A stretch of 64,000 bases of DNA from Paenilisteria portnoyi (GCF_014322795.1 NZ_JAASTT010000018.1:1-64000), one strand, 5' to 3'. Positions 8,918 through 18,793 are shown, counted from the first letter of the stretch. Numbers and translations: made by a program. Notes: generated by a model not told the origin, from the letters alone.

Positions 8918-10084
8918 CTAGTTGAATGTTGTTAATTGTGGTGTCGCATAAATCGAATTATTATTGAAAAACAACAACGCCTGGTCAATCTCGTATTTTT
9001 TCACGTATGCATGTAAGTCTAGATTTTTATAGTAGCGCAAATCGAGTACGTGTACATTTGCATAGTACGGCGCGATAAACTGAATAAATGCATTCGCATA
9101 GGAATCTTTGAAAATTAGCAAATTCTTCTGTGTCAGCGGATCTGGTGTTTTAATATGCACCTCTGGATAATCCGTCCCAATATAGGTCGTGTAACGATTT
9201 GCATACACTGCGGGGTCTGTTAAACGGCTCTTGACATACAAGGAATCGCGCTGTTCCGTAATAACATCCAACTTATACGGTGCGCTCAAATTCTTCTGCG
9301 TGGCAACCATCACTTGGTCCGACTTCGAAACGAGTGAAGACGTCGTTTTCCGAGCATCCGAACCGTAAAATGGCAATCCTTCTAATTGCCACGTCCAATC
9401 ATCCTTCGTCAACTGCGTCACGCCTGGGTTCATCGCTTTCGTTACTTTTTCCGAAGCGAGAAATGCGGCCTTAGCTTGCCAATGGTGATCCGTGTAGAAA
9501 AACATATTTTTTTCGTTCTTATTTTTGTAAAGGACTTTCGAAACGTCGATATTTTGTACGTATTTTTTATTAATGAGCGGCATCAAGCGTTCGTAGCCAT
9601 CACGTCCAAAGCTAGGATAGTATGTCGGGAACTTATCTTCAAACACCGTTGACTTATTTGGAACGACAACTAGGCTTGTGGAAACACCTTGTGCTTGCAA
9701 CATTTTACCGACATTGTTCACACGCTCAGCGATTTTATCCGCATCCGCCTTCGTATATTGTTCCACTTTTGTTAATAAATAGCCATCTGGCGCCACGTAT
9801 ACATCTTTATACACATCTTGACCTAGCGCGACTTGATTCACACGCATATTCAATTCTGTAAATGCATCGCGACGTGGGAACTGATCGTTAAAAAAGACAT
9901 CCCATTTTCTCATATAATCGCCACTCGTCACTGCATCCGCGCTATATTCTGGTTTTTGCGCCAAATTGCGACTCTCCAAAATCGAAACTTGATTTTTCCC
10001 AGCAAAAAGGTAGAAGAAAAAGACGCCGAAAATAAAGAGTAGAAATCCTGCCGATAGTAATATGTTGAATAGTTTTTTATTCAC
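8918..10084 (-). CDS. DHHW/AlgX-J-like extracytoplasmic acyltransferase partner
   Basis: A 388-residue protein with one N-terminal transmembrane anchor (about residues 8-28) and an extracytoplasmic SGNH-like domain. The motif YTDHHWQ (DHHW at 199-202) and the later LIFKDSYANAF (candidate catalytic Ser) match DHHW/AlgX/AlgJ proteins that transfer acyl groups to surface polymers. The gene follows the MBOAT gene by 18 bp, forming the usual two-component O-acylation unit: the MBOAT protein delivers the acyl group across the membrane, and this protein transfers it. The acceptor polymer is unknown. Confidence 0.8.
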   Translation of the reverse strand: MNKKLFNILLSAGFLLFIFGVFFFYLFAGKNQVSILESRNLAQKPEYSADAVTSGDYMRKWDVFFNDQFPRRDAFTELNMRVNQVALGQDVYKDVYVAPDGYLLTKVEQYTKADADKIAERVNNVGKMLQAQGVSTSLVVVPNKSTVFEDKFPTYYPSFGRDGYERLMPLINKKYVQNIDVSKVLYKNKNEKNMFFYTDHHWQAKAAFLASEKVTKAMNPGVTQLTKDDWTWQLEGLPFYGSDARKTTSSLVSKSDQVMVATQKNLSAPYKLDVITEQRDSLYVKSRLTDPAVYANRYTTYIGTDYPEVHIKTPDPLTQKNLLIFKDSYANAFIQFIAPYYANVHVLDLRYYKNLDLHAYVKKYEIDQALLFFNNNSIYATPQLTTFN

Positions 10085-10102
10085 AGTGATTCTCCTAACG
10101 TT

Positions 10103-11527
10103 TTAAAATCTGAAATAAATGAATGGATTGAAGGTCGAGCCTACAACAAGCGCGACGGAGTATATGAAAATGAAAGCAAGAATGGCAAGCGTCGCCACAT
10201 CTTTTGTTGCATACAATATTCGATGACCTTGCATGAATGTGAGTAATTTTTCACTAGCAAATAAGTTCTTCACGAGCGGAGTACATGCGATAATTGCGAC
10301 AATCAGGACAACTGCATATTCATGCATATAATACGTCGCACGCGCATCCCAAAATACGCCAGAACCGAACATCGAACCCAGGTAACTCCAAATATCGCTC
10401 ACGTTGTCGATTCGGAATAGAAGCCAACCGAAGATGATGACGATGAGTGCATACACGTGTTGTAACGCCGCAGGAATTTTTAATAATGCTTTACCTAAAA
10501 AGGCTTTTTCGAGCATGATAAATAGTCCGTAATACGCGCCCCAAAGTAGGAAATTCCAACTTGCGCCGTGCCAAATCCCTGTTGCCAGCCAGACGATCGC
10601 CAAGTTTCGGTATACCTTAATAGGAGAAACACGATTCCCGCCGAGTGGAATATAGAGGTAATCTTTAAACCACGTTCCAAGTGAAATGTGCCATCTCCGC
10701 CAAAATTCTGATACCGATTTCGCGATGTATGGATAGTTAAAGTTCTCGAGGAATTTAAAGCCGAACATTCGTCCAAGCCCAATCGCCATATCGGAATATC
10801 CCGAGAAATCAAAGAAAATTTGCAGTGAATAGAAAATCAGACCAATCCACGCCGTTCCGACCGATAAACCGCCACCCTGACTTTGGAAAATCTGATCCGC
10901 CACAAGTCCGCAGTTATTTGCGATAAACATCTTTTTCGCCAAGCCAATAATAAAACGCTTAACTCCACTCGTGAATAAGCTAAGATCGACTTTTCGACTC
11001 TCAATTTGATCGGCAACCGTTTGATATCGAACAATTGGTCCCGCCACAAGTTGCGGAAATAGCGATATGTATAGCGCAATATTTAGCGGATTTTTCTGCA
11101 CGCGACCGTCGCCACGATAAACGTCCAGCACATAACTCATCCCCTGGAATGTATAAAACGAAATTCCGAGCGGTAACGCAATCGCCGTCCACTCAAAATT
11201 CGTGCCAAACAATGTTTCCAAATTAAACACAACAAAGTTCGCATATTTGAAAATCCCTAAAACAGCTAGGTTCCCGATAACCATCAATGCAATGACTAAC
11301 TTGCCGTGCTTCCCGTCCCGCTTCGCCTTGTCCGCAAGCAGTCCAAACACATAGTTAAGCGCAATCGAAAGTAACATAACAAAGATGAATTTCGGTTCTC
11401 CCCACGCATAAAAAAATAAGCTGGCTAGCAATAACATGATGTTTTTTAATTTTTTCGGCGTGATAAAATAAATAGCTAACACAACTGGTAAAAATACAAA
11501 TAAAAATGTCGTCGTACTAAATAGCAT
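10103..11527 (-). CDS. MBOAT-family membrane-bound O-acyltransferase (AlgI/DltB-like)
   Basis: A 474-residue multi-pass protein. The diagnostic MBOAT stretch SEFWRRWHISLGTWFKDYLY is followed by IPLGGNR and the GIWHGASWNFLLWG motif with the conserved active-site His. It resembles AlgI/PatA more than DltB because the partner downstream is a DHHW protein and no dltA/dltC is present. Predicted role: moving acetyl groups across the membrane for O-acetylation of a cell-envelope polysaccharide. Confidence 0.88.
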   Translation of the reverse strand: MLFSTTTFLFVFLPVVLAIYFITPKKLKNIMLLLASLFFYAWGEPKFIFVMLLSIALNYVFGLLADKAKRDGKHGKLVIALMVIGNLAVLGIFKYANFVVFNLETLFGTNFEWTAIALPLGISFYTFQGMSYVLDVYRGDGRVQKNPLNIALYISLFPQLVAGPIVRYQTVADQIESRKVDLSLFTSGVKRFIIGLAKKMFIANNCGLVADQIFQSQGGGLSVGTAWIGLIFYSLQIFFDFSGYSDMAIGLGRMFGFKFLENFNYPYIAKSVSEFWRRWHISLGTWFKDYLYIPLGGNRVSPIKVYRNLAIVWLATGIWHGASWNFLLWGAYYGLFIMLEKAFLGKALLKIPAALQHVYALIVIIFGWLLFRIDNVSDIWSYLGSMFGSGVFWDARATYYMHEYAVVLIVAIIACTPLVKNLFASEKLLTFMQGHRILYATKDVATLAILAFIFIYSVALVVGSTFNPFIYFRF

Positions 11528-11614
11528 GCCTTTTCTCCCTTTTCTCGCAGTATTTTGAACTCTGCATATCTAGTTTATTTTACTACTTCGCGTGCTAAAA
11601 TACAATACACATTT

Positions 11615-12205
11615 TTACACCAAAATCGAGACCGCGCAGTAACCAAGTAATAGCGCCATTACAATGTTCAGGCCTTTTTTATGTTCTGCCAATACCTTGC
11701 TGAAAATCGAACCAAACATCGCCCAGCAACATGTCCCTGAAAAGCCAACGATAGTTAAAATTAAGATGAAAAGCGACACTTGGAACACACCACTAAAGTA
11801 CGGCAAAACAAGCGTTGAAAACGTCGTAATTCCGTATAAAATCACCTTTACGTTCACGAACTGCATCACCATGCCTGTAAAAAAGCAATTTGGATCTAAG
11901 CGCACTTTTTTCGCGTTCGGATTTTTCGGTTTGTCTCGTAAAATCATCCAAGCGAGCCATAAAATATACGCGGCTCCGATAAAACGCATAAATGGCTCAA
12001 TCGTTGGGATAAAATCATATAACGCTGCGCTAAAAATCGCGGAAGCCAGCACAATAACAAAAAAGCCTGCCAAAACGCCTAAACAGAACTTAAAACTCTT
12101 TTTAAAGCCGTCATTACTCGCATTTGACATCGCCATAATGTTGTTTGGTCCTGGTGTGTACGCTGTCAAAAATATATAAGATAAAAATGCTGCGATATTG
12201 AACAT
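11615..12205 (-). CDS. LysE-family amino-acid exporter
   Basis: ATG at 12205 is preferred (AGGAAGG site 8 nt upstream). The 196-residue protein has about six transmembrane helices and the LysE/RhtB signature AYTPGPNNIMAMSNAS near the N-terminus. It exports an amino acid or related solute. It is divergent from an XRE-cupin regulator, a common arrangement in which the regulator senses the exported compound. Substrate not predictable. Confidence 0.87.
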   Translation of the reverse strand: MFNIAAFLSYIFLTAYTPGPNNIMAMSNASNDGFKKSFKFCLGVLAGFFVIVLASAIFSAALYDFIPTIEPFMRFIGAAYILWLAWMILRDKPKNPNAKKVRLDPNCFFTGMVMQFVNVKVILYGITTFSTLVLPYFSGVFQVSLFILILTIVGFSGTCCWAMFGSIFSKVLAEHKKGLNIVMALLLGYCAVSILV

Positions 12206-12253
12206 ATTCTTTACCTTCCTCTCGCCGGATGATATAATACACAAAAAGGATAT

Positions 12254-12294
12254 TATAACGTTTATACAGTATACAATACATTACGTGCGTTATA
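12254..12294. promoter_or_regulatory. inverted repeat in LysE/XRE intergenic region
   Basis: TATAACG (12254-12260) and CGTTATA (12288-12294) form an inverted repeat flanking a GTATAC core, between the divergent exporter and regulator. It is a candidate operator for the regulator. Confidence 0.4.
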
Positions 12295-12321
12295 TTGTCA
12301 ATGCGAAAGAAGGATATAATA

Positions 12322-12876
12322 GTGGATAATATTAGTGCCGTCGTCTCAGAAAACCTAAAATTAGCTCGTCAGAAAAAACGCCTCAGCCTCGATGAACTAG
12401 CGAAACTCACTGGTGTCAGTAAGAGTATGCTTGGACAGATCGAGCGTGGGGACGTTAATCCAACGATATCGACGCTGTGGAAAATCGCGAATGGCTTGAA
12501 GGTTTCTTTTACAGAACTCGTAACGAAACCGAAGATTGATTATGAAGTGATTGATCGTAAAACCCGGGAACCGCTTATTGCTGATGATGGAAAATGTCGC
12601 AACTATCCGATGTTTACGTTTGATAGTGAACGTCGCTTTGAGACATACTATTTGGAGATTGATCCAGATGGACGGCTTGAATCGACGCCTCACCCAGATG
12701 GTACGGAGGAGTTTATCAACGTTTTTTCAGGGGAGCTTGTGATTGCGACGAACGGGGAAGAGTTGAAGGCTAAAGATGGTGACTCGATTCGTTTCAAAGC
12801 GGATCAGGAGCATGTGTATACGAATGCGAGTGCGGATGTGTGTCGGCTGAGCATGATTATTTATTACCCAAACTAA
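12322..12876 (+). CDS. XRE-family regulator with C-terminal cupin
   Basis: A GTG start at 12322 is preferred because AAGAAGGA lies 8 nt before it; ATG 12301 and TTG 12295 are in-frame alternatives. The N-terminal HTH (LKLARQKKRLSLDELAKLTG then VSKSMLGQIERGDVNPTIST) is followed by a cupin barrel (residues about 100-180; HPDGTEEFINVFSGEL, RFKADQEHVYTN). HTH-cupin regulators often control amino-acid or polyamine transport, which fits the divergent LysE exporter. Confidence 0.85.
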   Translation: MDNISAVVSENLKLARQKKRLSLDELAKLTGVSKSMLGQIERGDVNPTISTLWKIANGLKVSFTELVTKPKIDYEVIDRKTREPLIADDGKCRNYPMFTFDSERRFETYYLEIDPDGRLESTPHPDGTEEFINVFSGELVIATNGEELKAKDGDSIRFKADQEHVYTNASADVCRLSMIIYYPN

Positions 12877-12879
12877 GCA

Positions 12880-12919
12880 AAAAAGTAGCGCGAAATCCGA
12901 TTTTCACGCTACTTTTTTA
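12880..12919. terminator. Rho-independent terminator between convergent genes
   Basis: AAAAAGTAGCG (12880-12890) pairs with CGCTACTTTTT (12907-12917). It ends both the XRE-cupin gene and the long minus-strand sugar operon. Confidence 0.9.
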
Positions 12920-12921
12920 TA

Positions 12922-13581
12922 TTAAATTTGGAATACTTTTTGAATCATTGCTAGTGTTAATTTCGATGTATCGCTGACTAATTCGTCGGTCCCGATGAGC
13001 CCTGTTCCAACGCCAATCGCTTTCATACCAGCGGATTTAATGGCTTCCACACCAGCTTGTGCGTCCTCGATTCCGACTGCATTTGCTGGCTCCACACTAA
13101 GTCCAGCTGCTGCTACTAGGAAGATTTCTGGATTTGGTTTGGAATGCGTGATTTTTGCCGCATCGGCTAGGTAGTCGAAACTATCTGTCAAGCCAAGTGC
13201 CGCAAGAACCATTGGCGCATTCTTAGAAACCGAAGCTAAGGCGATTTTCAAGTTTGCCGCGCGAATCGCGTCGAGCAATGGCTTGATGCCCGGCAAGATA
13301 TCTGCGGGAGACAAGTCTTTCAACAACTCCACGTAATGCGCATTTTTCTTCGCCGCCAATTCCTCTTTTTGCTCCAATGTGAAGTCTTTTTCACGTCCAC
13401 CTTTTGCTAAAATCAAGTCGAGCGAATCCATCCGGCTGATTCCTTTTAGCGTCTCATTAAACGCCTCGTCGATCTCGATATCAATGTCCGCTGCTAGTTG
13501 CTTCCAAGCCAAATAATGAAAGTGCGCGCTGTCTGTGATGACTCCATCTAAATCAAAAATTACTGCTTCTAACTGTCTCAC
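12922..13581 (-). CDS. pgmB: beta-phosphoglucomutase (YcjU-like)
   Basis: A 219-residue HAD-family enzyme. VIFDLDGVITDS gives the nucleophile Asp10 and acid/base Asp12; the cap domain follows and contains the typical KGISRMDSL element. It converts beta-glucose-1-phosphate to glucose-6-phosphate, taking the product of the inverting GH65 phosphorylase in this operon. It overlaps the glycerate kinase stop by one base and is the last gene, corresponding to ycjU in E. coli. Confidence 0.92.
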   Translation of the reverse strand: MRQLEAVIFDLDGVITDSAHFHYLAWKQLAADIDIEIDEAFNETLKGISRMDSLDLILAKGGREKDFTLEQKEELAAKKNAHYVELLKDLSPADILPGIKPLLDAIRAANLKIALASVSKNAPMVLAALGLTDSFDYLADAAKITHSKPNPEIFLVAAAGLSVEPANAVGIEDAQAGVEAIKSAGMKAIGVGTGLIGTDELVSDTSKLTLAMIQKVFQI

Positions 13582-14696
13582 TATATTCTCCCCTTCAGCA
13601 GAACCGCCACATTTCGGGCTGTTCGTTCGATATTTTCACGCGTTTTAGGCAAAATTTCAGCGAGCGTCCCAGCTGTTGCAATCGTCGGAAACACCGCATC
13701 TATTTTCGAATAAACCGCTTCAATTCCATCTCCAATACTACCACAAATCCCAATTACCGTCGCGTTTTCAGGCGCACAGTTGGCAACACCAATCGGCGCT
13801 TTTCCAAAAACAGTCTGACCGTCCATGCGACCCTCGCCAACTACGATAATATCAGCATCCGCGCACGCTTCTTCCATCTTCAACTCCCGCAAAACTAGCT
13901 CAATTCCCGGTTCGAATTTTGCACCTGTAAATAGCATCAAACCAGCGCCCATTCCGCCACCAGCACCACTTCCTGGCAACGTGCGTACATCATGCTCAAA
14001 AATCGAATAAAAGCCTTGCATCGCGTTATCAATGCTCGCAATCTTGTCCTGCACCAATCCTTTTTGCGGTCCAAAAACAGCAGCCGCGCCGTTCTCGCCA
14101 CATAGTGGATTCTCAACATCAGCCGCAATCCGAATCGTTGTTTCCGTGAGCCTCGAATCGAGATCCGTCAGCGAAACCGAGCTAATCGCACTCAAATTCG
14201 CACCAATCGGAGTCTGCTGCTCACCACGTAAATTATAGTATCGCGCGCCAAGTGCTGCAGCCATGCCGATTCCGCCGTCATGCGAGGCACTTCCGCCGAC
14301 ACCAATCACGATTTCCCGCACCTTCGCGTCCAGAGCATGCTTGATCAACTCGCCAACACCCGCCGTGCTCACCTCGAGCGGATCACGTTTTGCAAGCGGC
14401 ACCAAATGCAAGCCGCACGCCTCCGCCATCTCAATAAACGCACGCGTCCGATCCGCACTAAACGCCATTTTCGCCGTCACAACATCCCCCAGCGGCCCCG
14501 ACACGCGCACTTCCTCCACCACGCCACCAGACGCCGCCGCAAGAATCGCAATCGTTCCTTCCCCGCCATCGCCCACAGGCAAAAGCCGGTACTCCGCGTC
14601 CGGAAATACGCCAGCAAATCCCACTCGAATCGCCTCGGCAACCTCCTGCGCTGTTAAACTTTCCTTATATGAATCTGGGGCAATGACTACCTTCAT
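13581..14696 (-). CDS. glycerate kinase (GlxK/GarK type)
   Basis: ATG at 14696 is chosen (GGAAGGA site 9-15 nt upstream); a TTG at 14714 is the alternative. The 371-residue protein begins MKVVIAPDSYKESLTAQEVA, the signature of class II glycerate kinases. It also has PVGDGGEGT, IGVGGSASHDGGIGMA and a C-terminal GEGRMDGQTVFGKAP motif. It phosphorylates D-glycerate to 2-phosphoglycerate. Its place inside a ycj-type operon is not seen in E. coli K-12. It fits the idea that the GH13_18 phosphorylase releases D-glycerate from glucosylglycerate. Confidence 0.92.
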   Translation of the reverse strand: MKVVIAPDSYKESLTAQEVAEAIRVGFAGVFPDAEYRLLPVGDGGEGTIAILAAASGGVVEEVRVSGPLGDVVTAKMAFSADRTRAFIEMAEACGLHLVPLAKRDPLEVSTAGVGELIKHALDAKVREIVIGVGGSASHDGGIGMAAALGARYYNLRGEQQTPIGANLSAISSVSLTDLDSRLTETTIRIAADVENPLCGENGAAAVFGPQKGLVQDKIASIDNAMQGFYSIFEHDVRTLPGSGAGGGMGAGLMLFTGAKFEPGIELVLRELKMEEACADADIIVVGEGRMDGQTVFGKAPIGVANCAPENATVIGICGSIGDGIEAVYSKIDAVFPTIATAGTLAEILPKTRENIERTARNVAVLLKGRI

Positions 14697-14717
14697 GATC
14701 GCTCTTCCTTCCAAAAT

Positions 14718-16910
14718 TTAAATTTCTAGTCCTGTCGTCATACTGTGCTTCTCGCCAAAAATGTGAATCTGAATTGGCGCTGTCGTCTCTTTTGTCACCC
14801 GAATTTTGTCCGGCTCCAACTCGATTTCCAAGCGCTCTCCATGCCATACAAATGAAAATGCCAAACGCTTCCATCCAGCGGGCAGTCGCGGATTCAAATG
14901 CAACTCGCCATCCGCAATCGCTACACCGCCAAATCCGAAAATCGCAGTCAACCAAATCGCACCGAGCGACGCGGCATGCACACCTTCATCCGTCCCACCA
15001 GGAGCCGCCTCCAAATCAATTCGGCATGCCTCCTCGAAGAACCGATACGCCTTATCCTGCTGACCAACCCGATTCGCCACAATCGCATGAATCGCCTTAC
15101 TCAGCGAAGAATCGTGAATCGTATGCGCCTCATAATAGTCCAAATTCCGCGCCACAATGTCCTCTCCAAACAGATTCGGCATCAAATAAAGCAACATCAC
15201 CACATCCGCCTGCTTCAAAATCTGCATCTCATTCACTTCCGCCCGCGAATAATCCAGCAAAATCGCCTGAGACCCTTGCCGCGCCTTATACTCCGTCAAA
15301 TCAATTTCCGGTTTATCCAAAAACGTATCATCTTGCGGAATCAATTTCGAAGCATCCGCCTGCGGTAAATAAATTTTCCGTAGAAACGCCTCGCATAAAT
15401 CATAAAACGTCGTATGTTTTTGACCATATTTCGCCATAAAGCGCAACGTCTGATACACATTTTCGTGCGCCAAATAATTCGTGTATGCATTATTATCCAC
15501 ATGTTCCGTATACTCGTCCGGACCGATTACATCTAATATAACATATTTCCCTTCCTTTAATACAGCCCTACTTAACCAAAAACGCGCCGTTTCCTGCAAA
15601 ATTTGCAAACCATCATGTTCCATAAACAGTTCATCTTGGCTCGCCTCATAATAATTAACCACAGCATGCGCAACATCCGCCACGATATGGTGTTCCGCAA
15701 GAGCCGACGCTACTTTTTGACGCTTCCCAGTCCGAACATTAATCGCTGCAAATTCAGGGGTCTCTTCTTCTCCACTAAATGCGCTCTCCCATGGAAACAA
15801 CGCCCCTTGATAGCCATTAATCGCCGCTTTTTCACGTGCCTGTTCCAAATGAAGATAACGATAACGCAACAACTTCCGCGCCTTTTCCGGATGATTATAC
15901 AAATGAAACGGTGCAATAAAAATCTCTGTATCCCAGAACACGTGACCCTTATAACCCTCACCCGTCAGCCCTTTCGCCCCAACACTAAAACGCTCATCGT
16001 GAGCCGGTGTCATCGCTTCCAGATGATACGTTGCAAAATCCAGGGCCAACTGATCAAACGCATTTTCCGATGTCACCTCAACCCGATAATCCTGCCAAAA
16101 TTCCTGCCAAGAAGCGCGTGATTCCGCCAAAGCTTCCTCATAACTCCTTGCCTCGCGGATTTCGCCAAGTCCGAATTCCGCTGGGTTATCCGTCTCTAAA
16201 CTCGTCGCGATAACGCTTACCTTTTCCAGCGAAAACGGCTCATTCGCCACCAACTTCTCATTCACCGTCACAAGCAATTGCCGATTCTTCGCTGCAAAAC
16301 TTCCGGGCGCGCTAATCATCGACGTCACCGTCACATCCTGCCCACTTTGCGTCGTCACATAATCGCCCTGCATCCACGTTTCGCTAAACACACGAAGCGA
16401 TTTCTCCACCAGATGCTGCGTCCCAAAGTTCGTCTGCTGACCATCAATTCCCGTCCGAATCCGCACATCTGCGTCTCCCGAAAGGCTCGTAATCGCAACT
16501 TCCGCATACACCTTATGTAATTCCTTCTTACTCACAAAACGCTTCAGACAAAGCTCAAACCGCTTCCCATTCGGATGTTGCCAAACCAATTCGCGACACA
16601 CCTCACCCGTCGCCAAATCCAGCTCCCGCTCAAAACCCTGAACTTCCCCACTATGCATTGAGAAATTCACACCATCAATTTCAATCTCAAACCGCGTCAC
16701 ATCAGGCAAATTTACCAAATCAGAACTCACTTGCCCTTGCGCTTTATTATAAATTCCCGCTACAAACATGCCACGCGTCTGCTCCGGGTAATCTTCCTCA
16801 AATCCCGCGCGAACGCCCATATAGCCATTCCCAGTCGTCATCAAACTGGCATACGTATCAAAATAATGTGGATCTATTTTACTCTCCCGTAATACACTGA
16901 TTCTACTCAT
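14718..16910 (-). CDS. ycjT: GH65 disaccharide phosphorylase (kojibiose phosphorylase YcjT-like)
   Basis: A 730-residue inverting phosphorylase. The all-alpha barrel catalytic motif DVIGPDEYTEHVDNNAY places the general acid at about Glu466. LDYSRAEVNEMQILKQADVV and DSSLSKAIHAIVA are the phosphate and substrate-binding stretches. From memory these segments closely match E. coli YcjT, reported to be a kojibiose phosphorylase. The reaction is alpha-glucoside + Pi giving beta-glucose-1-phosphate, which pgmB then handles. It overlaps the YcjS gene by 4 nt (ATGA). Exact acceptor specificity cannot be settled by eye. Confidence 0.9.
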   Translation of the reverse strand: MSRISVLRESKIDPHYFDTYASLMTTGNGYMGVRAGFEEDYPEQTRGMFVAGIYNKAQGQVSSDLVNLPDVTRFEIEIDGVNFSMHSGEVQGFERELDLATGEVCRELVWQHPNGKRFELCLKRFVSKKELHKVYAEVAITSLSGDADVRIRTGIDGQQTNFGTQHLVEKSLRVFSETWMQGDYVTTQSGQDVTVTSMISAPGSFAAKNRQLLVTVNEKLVANEPFSLEKVSVIATSLETDNPAEFGLGEIREARSYEEALAESRASWQEFWQDYRVEVTSENAFDQLALDFATYHLEAMTPAHDERFSVGAKGLTGEGYKGHVFWDTEIFIAPFHLYNHPEKARKLLRYRYLHLEQAREKAAINGYQGALFPWESAFSGEEETPEFAAINVRTGKRQKVASALAEHHIVADVAHAVVNYYEASQDELFMEHDGLQILQETARFWLSRAVLKEGKYVILDVIGPDEYTEHVDNNAYTNYLAHENVYQTLRFMAKYGQKHTTFYDLCEAFLRKIYLPQADASKLIPQDDTFLDKPEIDLTEYKARQGSQAILLDYSRAEVNEMQILKQADVVMLLYLMPNLFGEDIVARNLDYYEAHTIHDSSLSKAIHAIVANRVGQQDKAYRFFEEACRIDLEAAPGGTDEGVHAASLGAIWLTAIFGFGGVAIADGELHLNPRLPAGWKRLAFSFVWHGERLEIELEPDKIRVTKETTAPIQIHIFGEKHSMTTGLEI

Positions 16911-17941
16911 AAATATACACTCTCACCTTTTTCTGCTGATTCGTAAATAGCCTCAATCAAACGCTGAACCTGATAACCCTGCTCTGCGTCAGCCACCATC
17001 ACATCCGCGCCAAGCACCCGATCCACAAACGCCTGCATACTTTTTGCATGTCGTTCCTCATCCGCTGTTTCCTTCTTCAAAATCGTGACCAATTCACCCG
17101 CCCGATCCGTGTAAATCTCCGCTGGAAACAACGTAGCACCAGCCTCATCCCCGAAAAATTCCACATTCAAAACCGAACTTTCCTTCATCTGCAATACAAA
17201 AGAAGTCTCCAACTGCAACAAGCCACCATTTTCAAATTCAATAAACGCAAAAACCGCGTCCTCCACGTCATATTTCGTAGGGTCCCACGTGCCAAAAGTC
17301 CCTTCCGACTTCTTTGTCCCAATTTTTTGAAACATTTTGGCAGTCACTTTTTTGACTTGCGGGAAATCCAACACGTACATCGCTGCGTCGAGCATGTGAA
17401 TACCAATATCGATCAACGGGCCACCGCCTTGCAATGCCTTATTCGTAAATGAGCCCCAACCTGGAACCCCCGAACGGCGCAATGCCTTCGCTTTAGTCAT
17501 GTAAACCTCGCCCAGAACCCCATCCGCATAAGCCTGCTTCACATCGCGCATATCCGTCGCAAATCGGTGATGAAAATCGTACGCCAAAACAAGTCCGCGC
17601 TCCACCGCCAAATCACGCATCTGCTGCGCCTCATTCGCCGTCATCGCAGGCGGTTTCTCACACATGACCGCCGAACCGTGTGACAACGCTAACATGACAT
17701 TATCAAAATGAAACCGATTCGGCGTACAAATACTCACCATATCCGGCTTTTCTGTCTCAAACATCTCCGCCGCATCCACGTAACTATGCGCAAAACCGTT
17801 TTGTTCTGCAAAATCCGCCGCACGAGTCGCATCTGGATCAACGACAGCAACCAGCTCCAATTCCTGCGTCCGCGTTTTATAATACGCTGCATGAACCTTC
17901 TCGGCCACTTGCCCCGCGCCAATAATCGCCACTTTCTTCAC
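16907..17941 (-). CDS. ycjS: Gfo/Idh/MocA oxidoreductase, YcjS-like glucoside 3-dehydrogenase
   Basis: A 344-residue NAD(P)-dependent oxidoreductase. The Rossmann motif is IIGAGQVAEKVHAAYY at the N-terminus; the EKPPAMTANEAQQM segment carries the conserved EKP Lys, and DIGIHMLDAAMYVLDFPQVK carries the catalytic D-x-x-x-H. E. coli YcjS interconverts a D-glucoside and its 3-keto form. Its place between YcjR and YcjT is the same as in E. coli. Translationally coupled to the GH65 gene. Confidence 0.9.
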   Translation of the reverse strand: MKKVAIIGAGQVAEKVHAAYYKTRTQELELVAVVDPDATRAADFAEQNGFAHSYVDAAEMFETEKPDMVSICTPNRFHFDNVMLALSHGSAVMCEKPPAMTANEAQQMRDLAVERGLVLAYDFHHRFATDMRDVKQAYADGVLGEVYMTKAKALRRSGVPGWGSFTNKALQGGGPLIDIGIHMLDAAMYVLDFPQVKKVTAKMFQKIGTKKSEGTFGTWDPTKYDVEDAVFAFIEFENGGLLQLETSFVLQMKESSVLNVEFFGDEAGATLFPAEIYTDRAGELVTILKKETADEERHAKSMQAFVDRVLGADVMVADAEQGYQVQRLIEAIYESAEKGESVYL

Positions 17942-17998
17942 TTCATGTTCCCCCTCTAAATACTGCCCCCAAAATCGGATTTCAGAGGCAGCTTACTA

Positions 17999-18793
17999 TT
18001 ATCTACAGCTCTTCAAATGTTCCAATGCATCTTTGTATGCTTTTTCCGGATCTTCCGCACGAACTCGGCATTCAAACGTCAAGAATCCGTCGTAACCATC
18101 CGCCTTCAACTGGTCGAAATGCTTTTTAAAATCAAGCGATCCACTGCCAGGCTGATAGCGATGATTGTCGGCCACATGCACATGCTCCACTAAATCACGA
18201 TTCGCGTGCAGTGCCTCTGAAATCCCATCTTCCTCAATATTCATATGATAAAAGTCCGCGATAATTTTCACATGTTTCAAGCTATTCGTCTCAATATAAC
18301 GACGCGCATCGCCCAGCAAATTAATCATGTGGTCCTGATAGCGATTCAGCGGTTCCAGAAAAATCGTCGTCCCAGTCTCCGCCGCAATCCCCTCCAAATA
18401 AACGAGTGACTCACTCACAGCTTTAAAATCACCAGCTTCCGAACGCGGCGAAACCATCGGCGGCAAGCGATACGTGAACATTCCCCAAGCCGCAGGAACC
18501 ACAATCCCTTTTCCACCAACCTCTTGCAGCGCTTCCAAAATCACCTTAATTTCCTGTAACCCGCGCAAACGACGCTCCTCGATAAAATCACCGATCCAGC
18601 CGTCATAACCGCCGCACGCCGTTGAAACCGGAATTCCAGTCGCCGCAATCGCCGCTTTGACCTCCGCCACGTTTTCCACGAGCAGTTTTCCGTCGATTTC
18701 GAAGCCTTCAAAACCCATTTCCTTCACATATTCGAATTTCTCCATAATACCCTCTGGAAAAAATGCCTGATTTTGCGTCCCAATTTTCATCAT
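17999..18793 (-). CDS. ycjR: sugar isomerase/epimerase, YcjR-like 3-keto-guloside 4-epimerase
   Basis: A 264-residue TIM-barrel protein of the xylose-isomerase-like (AP endonuclease 2) superfamily. Metal ligands are visible in FLEPLNRYQDH, ADFYHMNIEED, HVADNHRYQPG and FECRVRAEDP. Segments such as KIGTQNQAFFPEG and ACGGYDGWIGDFIEERRL are, from memory, almost the same in E. coli YcjR, described as a Mn-dependent 4-epimerase of 3-keto-D-gulosides. It follows YcjQ by 13 bp. An internal second ATG at 18790 is equally possible. Confidence 0.9.
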   Translation of the reverse strand: MMKIGTQNQAFFPEGIMEKFEYVKEMGFEGFEIDGKLLVENVAEVKAAIAATGIPVSTACGGYDGWIGDFIEERRLRGLQEIKVILEALQEVGGKGIVVPAAWGMFTYRLPPMVSPRSEAGDFKAVSESLVYLEGIAAETGTTIFLEPLNRYQDHMINLLGDARRYIETNSLKHVKIIADFYHMNIEEDGISEALHANRDLVEHVHVADNHRYQPGSGSLDFKKHFDQLKADGYDGFLTFECRVRAEDPEKAYKDALEHLKSCR

